DNA of 37,010 nucleotides from NCBI GenBank assembly GCA_018817585.1, contig JAHITE010000105.1, positions 1 through 37,010 of the forward strand, written 5' to 3'. Both the position numbers and the translations under genes were made by a program. This DNA comes from Candidatus Omnitrophota bacterium (GTDB lineage Bacteria > Omnitrophota > Gorgyraeia > B26-G9). Every line of letters begins with the position of its first letter. Positions within the stretch are counted from its first letter, which is position 1. Of the stretch, positions 36,070 through 37,010 are shown one piece after another. Under the pieces are notes generated by a model. The model saw nothing but the letters and a program-made list of their open reading frames with translations, was not told the DNA's origin and did no database searches.

Positions 36070-36956
36070 TTCTTCTTCCCCTTTAAAAGCCCATATTCCC
36101 TTAATGCTGCATTAAGTTTTTTTAGATTGTCTTCACTCATCGGACATAAAGGTAAACGCAGCCCTGGTTCACACATGCCGAGAATTTCCATTGCGGTTTT
36201 CACACAAATCGGATTTGTTTCTAAAAACATGGATTTAACCAAAGGCAATAACTTATAATGCATCTGCTGCGCTTGTGCCAGGTTTCCCCGTTCAAACGCT
36301 TCTACCATTTTAGCTACATCCTGCGGAACAATATTAGCAACCACAGATATTACCCCCGCGCCTCCAATAGCTAGCAAAGGCAATGTTAGTGTGTCATCTC
36401 CGGATATTAAATCAAAACCTTTAGGACAAAGCATCTTAATTGTCGCCATCTGTTCCAGACTTCCTGACGCCTCTTTAATCCCCACAATATTTTTAAACTC
36501 ATGCGCTAATTCGGCAATCGTTTCTGGCAACATATTAACTGCTGTTCTACCCGCTATATTATACAAAATTATCGGGATATCCACATTTTCCGCAATTTCT
36601 TTAAAATGCAGATAAAGCCCTTTTTGAGTTGGTTTATTATAATAAGGCACAATTAATAAGGCAGCATCAGCCCCCGCCTCTTTAGCGTGCTTAGTAAGTC
36701 TTATCGCCTCATATGTATTATTTGAACCTGTTCCGGCAATAACTGGCAATTTTTTATTCGCGGTTTGCACCACCAGCTCAATTACCCGCTCGTGTTCGGC
36801 TAATGATAAAGTTGCTGATTCTCCGGTTGTTCCACAAGGTACAATCGCTGTAGTTTTATTTTTAATATGGAAATGGACCAACTCTTTTAGTTTATCTTCA
36901 TCTAGCCTTCCATTTTTAAACGGAGTTACTATTGCGACCATCGAACCTTTAAACAT
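36066..36956 (-). CDS. dapA: 4-hydroxy-tetrahydrodipicolinate synthase DapA (296 aa)
   Basis: Condenses pyruvate with aspartate semialdehyde, the first committed step to diaminopimelate and lysine. The (βα)8 aldolase motifs are present: 'GSMVAIVTPF', 'PCGTTGESATLSLAEHERVI', 'PVIAGTGSNNTYEAI', 'PYYNKPTQKGLYLHFK', catalytic Tyr in 'ILYNIAGRTAV' (~134) and the Schiff-base Lys in 'IVGIKEASGSLEQ' (~161). Start ATG 36956 overlaps the end of the partial gene upstream, and AAGGGAGAA lies just before it. Confidence 0.97.
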   Translation of the reverse strand: MFKGSMVAIVTPFKNGRLDEDKLKELVHFHIKNKTTAIVPCGTTGESATLSLAEHERVIELVVQTANKKLPVIAGTGSNNTYEAIRLTKHAKEAGADAALLIVPYYNKPTQKGLYLHFKEIAENVDIPIILYNIAGRTAVNMLPETIAELAHEFKNIVGIKEASGSLEQMATIKMLCPKGFDLISGDDTLTLPLLAIGGAGVISVVANIVPQDVAKMVEAFERGNLAQAQQMHYKLLPLVKSMFLETNPICVKTAMEILGMCEPGLRLPLCPMSEDNLKKLNAALREYGLLKGKKK

Positions 36957-37008
36957 AACATTCTCCCTTATAAACTATTCTGGCATTACCTTCCAACCAA
37001 ACGTTTGT
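36949..37008 (-). CDS. dapF: 3' end of probable diaminopimelate epimerase DapF (partial)
   Basis: Only the last 19 codons are inside the window, ending at TAA 36949-36951. The tail reads TNVWLEGNARIVYKGECYV. It resembles the conserved C-terminal 'VWxxGPAxxVFxGE' strand of DapF, and dapF upstream of dapA fits the pathway. It overlaps dapA by 8 bp. The other minus-strand frames give no such match. The call rests on a very short stretch. Confidence 0.55.
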   Translation of the reverse strand, partial: TNVWLEGNARIVYKGECYV

Positions 37009-37010
37009 GA

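Overview
The window is AT-rich bacterial chromosome. Essentially every supported gene lies on the minus strand, so it reads right to left in long, tightly packed runs with many 4-30 bp overlaps. The gene set points to an uncultured Gram-negative-type bacterium: two lipoproteins with lipoboxes, a Wzx/Wzy/Wzz-type surface polysaccharide locus, PilZ proteins, DapL-type lysine/diaminopimelate synthesis, and NadX in place of NadB. This mix, together with twin AMIN/coiled-coil proteins, fits the PVC/Omnitrophota neighbourhood best. That placement is inference from gene content and needs a marker-gene tree.

From the right edge leftwards: (1) 36949-30606 is a biosynthetic run, partial dapF-dapA-dapB-dapL-folK-panC-panD-nadA-nadX, covering diaminopimelate/lysine, folate, pantothenate and NAD precursors. 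(2) 30605-29905 holds a structured, gene-free leader, a 77-residue protein made of two copies of one ~30-residue unit, and a hairpin-rich spacer. (3) 29904-27029 is a small treble-clef zinc protein, rmuC and three consecutive PilZ proteins. (4) 26914-25874 has a flavodoxin-like gene and four tRNA genes (Arg-UCG, Lys-CUU, Leu-UAG, Gly-GCC in transcription order). (5) 25786-14265 is tig-clpP-aminotransferase-serA, then two paralogous AMIN/coiled-coil envelope proteins, then purA-mgtC-like-larB. (6) 14015-8373 is larC, a LacI-like effector domain with no DNA-binding domain, secG, an oligopeptide-type binding lipoprotein, an M48 metalloprotease lipoprotein and a LOG-family enzyme. (7) 8259-1 is a surface polysaccharide locus: Wzz/tyrosine-kinase fusion, O-antigen ligase/polymerase, flippase, two methyltransferases, a B12-binding radical SAM enzyme and a truncated GT4 glycosyltransferase.

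The most unusual signal is not in genes. Three intergenic gaps (14033-14245, 26346-26430, 26932-27023) are filled with short, degenerate tandem tracts whose unit is strictly 7 or 8 bp but whose unit sequence differs from tract to tract. One pair of tracts brackets the likely promoter of the tRNA cluster. Other points of interest are the duplicated 77-residue protein with its structured leader, the PilZ triplet with a shared C-terminal module, the HTH-less LacI-like protein in the lar gene cluster, and the twin AMIN proteins sharing a short FFxFG-like motif in a basic linker.

No CRISPR array, insertion sequence, prophage, rRNA or plus-strand gene is supported. No gene-free stretch exceeds 300 bp. 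The largest are 30335-30605 (271 bp) and 14016-14264 (249 bp), both described below.
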